A DNA stretch of 64,000 nt, from the NCBI RefSeq assembly GCF_900096905.1, contig NZ_FMYI01000007.1:1-64000 (forward strand), in the 5' to 3' direction. A program made the position numbers and the translations under genes. The notes under the pieces are model-generated. The model saw nothing but the letters and a program-made list of their open reading frames with translations, was not told the DNA's origin and ran no database searches. Below are positions 63,060-64,000 of the stretch, one piece after another. The DNA is from Pelagirhabdus alkalitolerans (GTDB lineage Bacteria; Bacillota; Bacilli; Bacillales; Amphibacillaceae). Every line of letters begins with the position of its first letter. The stretch's first letter is position 1.

Positions 63060-63081
63060 ATTGTGCATACGGTTGCACAAT
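63060..63081. promoter_or_regulatory. Inverted repeat in the leader of the EIICB-phosphatase operon
   Basis: ATTGTGCA-N6-TGCACAAT is a perfect 8+8 inverted repeat. It lies 8-29 bases downstream of the predicted transcription start and 22 bases before the EIICB start codon, so it could be a repressor operator or an RNA hairpin. No regulator gene is adjacent on the visible side. Confidence 0.5.
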
Positions 63082-63095
63082 TTCTATCTAAGAGC

Positions 63096-63124
63096 ATTTT
63101 AATTTAAAAAATAGAAACATGCAA
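63096..63124 (-). promoter_or_regulatory. Promoter of the EIICB-phosphatase operon
   Basis: On the minus strand TTGCAT (63124-63119), a 17-base spacer and TAAAAT (63101-63096). Confidence 0.6.
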
Positions 63125-63351
63125 GGGTTTTCTTAAAACAAATTTTGGAATAAGAAAAAGTAATCTGTGATAATGGGTATTTTTCCACATATGTCGACTT
63201 TATTTATCTGAAAATTTAAATTACATTAGAATTTTATCTTGAAACAACATAGAAAGAAAACGATTGCACTAATATTGTGAATTGATCTCTGTATAGAATA
63301 TATAAGTCCCGCCATCAAACGGTTGTTTTACTAACAATCAAGCGATTTTAT

Positions 63352-63360
63352 TGATATAAT
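63352..63360 (+). promoter_or_regulatory. Extended -10 promoter of the DUF1538 gene
   Basis: TGATATAAT is an exact extended -10 element, 29 bases before the GTG start of the DUF1538 gene. Confidence 0.55.
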
Positions 63361-63388
63361 GAAAAAAAAGACATAAAGGGGAAAGATT

Positions 63389-64000
63389 GTGGATACATTA
63401 AAAGAAACATTCTTCGAAGTACTCGGCTCGATGATGCCACTAACCGTGGCCATTATTGTACTGCAATTTACCATGATTTCAATGCCAACAGATTTATTTA
63501 TCCAATTTATATTAGGTGCGGTTATGGCAACAGTAGGTATTTATCTCTTTTTACTCGGTGTACAAGTAGGGCTGTCGCCTGTAGGTGAGATGATTGGTTC
63601 TGCGCTATCCAAAACGCGTAATATTTATTTGATTGTCATTTTTGGATTTCTGCTCGGTTTTGTTGTGACAGTGGCAGAACCAGGTGTGCAAGTGTTGAGT
63701 CAACAAGTTGATATTGTATCAGATGGTGATGTGTCATCATTTATTTTAATTTTATTCGTATCGATCGGTGTGGGCTTTTCTGTCGCTTTTGCACTTTTAC
63801 GAATTGTATTTAATATTTCATTGCTACTATTACTATCGATTGGCTACACGATCATTTTTATTTTAGCGTTATGGGCACCCGCGAATTTTGTGCCGATCTC
63901 TTTAGATGCGGGTGGTGCGACAACAGGTGCAATGGCTGTTCCTTTTATACTCGCACTTGGTGTCGGTTTAACGTCCGTTTTAAGAGGAAAAGCAAGTTCT
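63389..64000 (+). CDS. DUF1538 membrane protein, 3' end outside window
   Basis: The frame is open for 204 codons from the GTG at 63389 (AAGGGGA six bases upstream) to the window end. It encodes about six hydrophobic helices with the motifs LLGVQVGLSPVGEMIG, VTVAEPGVQVL and DAGGATTGAMAVPF, which I recognise as the DUF1538 family of integral membrane proteins. The family usually has two related halves, so roughly the first half is seen here. The function is unknown; the Gly- and Pro-rich re-entrant-like motifs suggest a transporter (inference). Confidence 0.8.
   Translation, partial: MDTLKETFFEVLGSMMPLTVAIIVLQFTMISMPTDLFIQFILGAVMATVGIYLFLLGVQVGLSPVGEMIGSALSKTRNIYLIVIFGFLLGFVVTVAEPGVQVLSQQVDIVSDGDVSSFILILFVSIGVGFSVAFALLRIVFNISLLLLLSIGYTIIFILALWAPANFVPISLDAGGATTGAMAVPFILALGVGLTSVLRGKASS

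Overview
The window reads as a low-GC Gram-positive chromosome (Bacillota, most like a fermentative, salt- or alkali-adapted Bacillaceae such as the Halolactibacillus/Amphibacillus group; genus assignment is only an inference). Support: strong AGGAGG-type ribosome binding sites, lipoprotein signals, a sortase-type anchor, very acidic exported domains, catabolite responsive elements (CREs) of the CcpA type, and a heavy load of PTS transporters. No rRNA, tRNA, CRISPR array, prophage or transposase gene was seen.

Layout. 1-5.1 kb: a cell-wall glucosaminidase cut by the window edge, a MATE exporter, Hsp20 and a monoglyceride-lipase-like hydrolase. 5.1-9.9 kb: a dihydroxyacetone/glycerol module, with dhaS-dhaQ (activator and DhaK-like coactivator) divergent from gldA-dhaK-dhaL-dhaM. 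10-25.3 kb: a beta-galactan / galacto-oligosaccharide locus with a YesN/YesM-type two-component system, a three-gene ABC importer without its own ATPase, GH36 alpha-galactosidase, GH2 beta-galactosidase and a convergent, wall-anchored GH53 endo-galactanase. 25.5-29.8 kb: a muropeptide-sugar operon murR-murQ-murP-mupG. 30-34.1 kb: an alpha-glucoside PTS, a GH4 phospho-alpha-glucosidase and an RpiR regulator. 34.2-38 kb: GNAT, lrgAB plus a third membrane protein, a P-loop protein with one decayed nucleotide site, and a thioredoxin-like protein. 38.1-42.1 kb: a PRD regulator and a fructose/mannose-family PTS. 42.2-45.3 kb: DUF389, a small membrane protein, phosphofructokinase and glutathione peroxidase. 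45.4-51.4 kb: an oligopeptide-type ABC importer with a divergent binding protein. 51.4-64 kb: oxidoreductase, chemoreceptor, RimK-like ATP-grasp enzyme, two tandem mini-lipoproteins, a GGDEF protein coupled to an orphan binding protein, an LCP-family protein, an EEP-family phosphatase in operon with a glucose-family PTS, and a DUF1538 protein running off the end.

The genes mostly serve sugar scavenging: exported hydrolysis of galactan, uptake by ABC or PTS systems, intracellular glycosidases, then glycolysis and glycerol/dihydroxyacetone metabolism. CRE-like sites sit in front of at least six of these units.

The least explained items are: (i) a pair of 42-43-residue acidic lipoproteins that are almost identical after the lipid-bearing cysteine although their DNA has diverged synonymously; (ii) a dispersed non-coding repeat with terminal inverted repeats and a hairpin whose sequence changes while its pairing is kept; (iii) an orphan solute-binding lipoprotein translationally coupled to a membrane GGDEF protein; (iv) a PTS-EEP phosphatase operon with an inverted repeat just downstream of its promoter.
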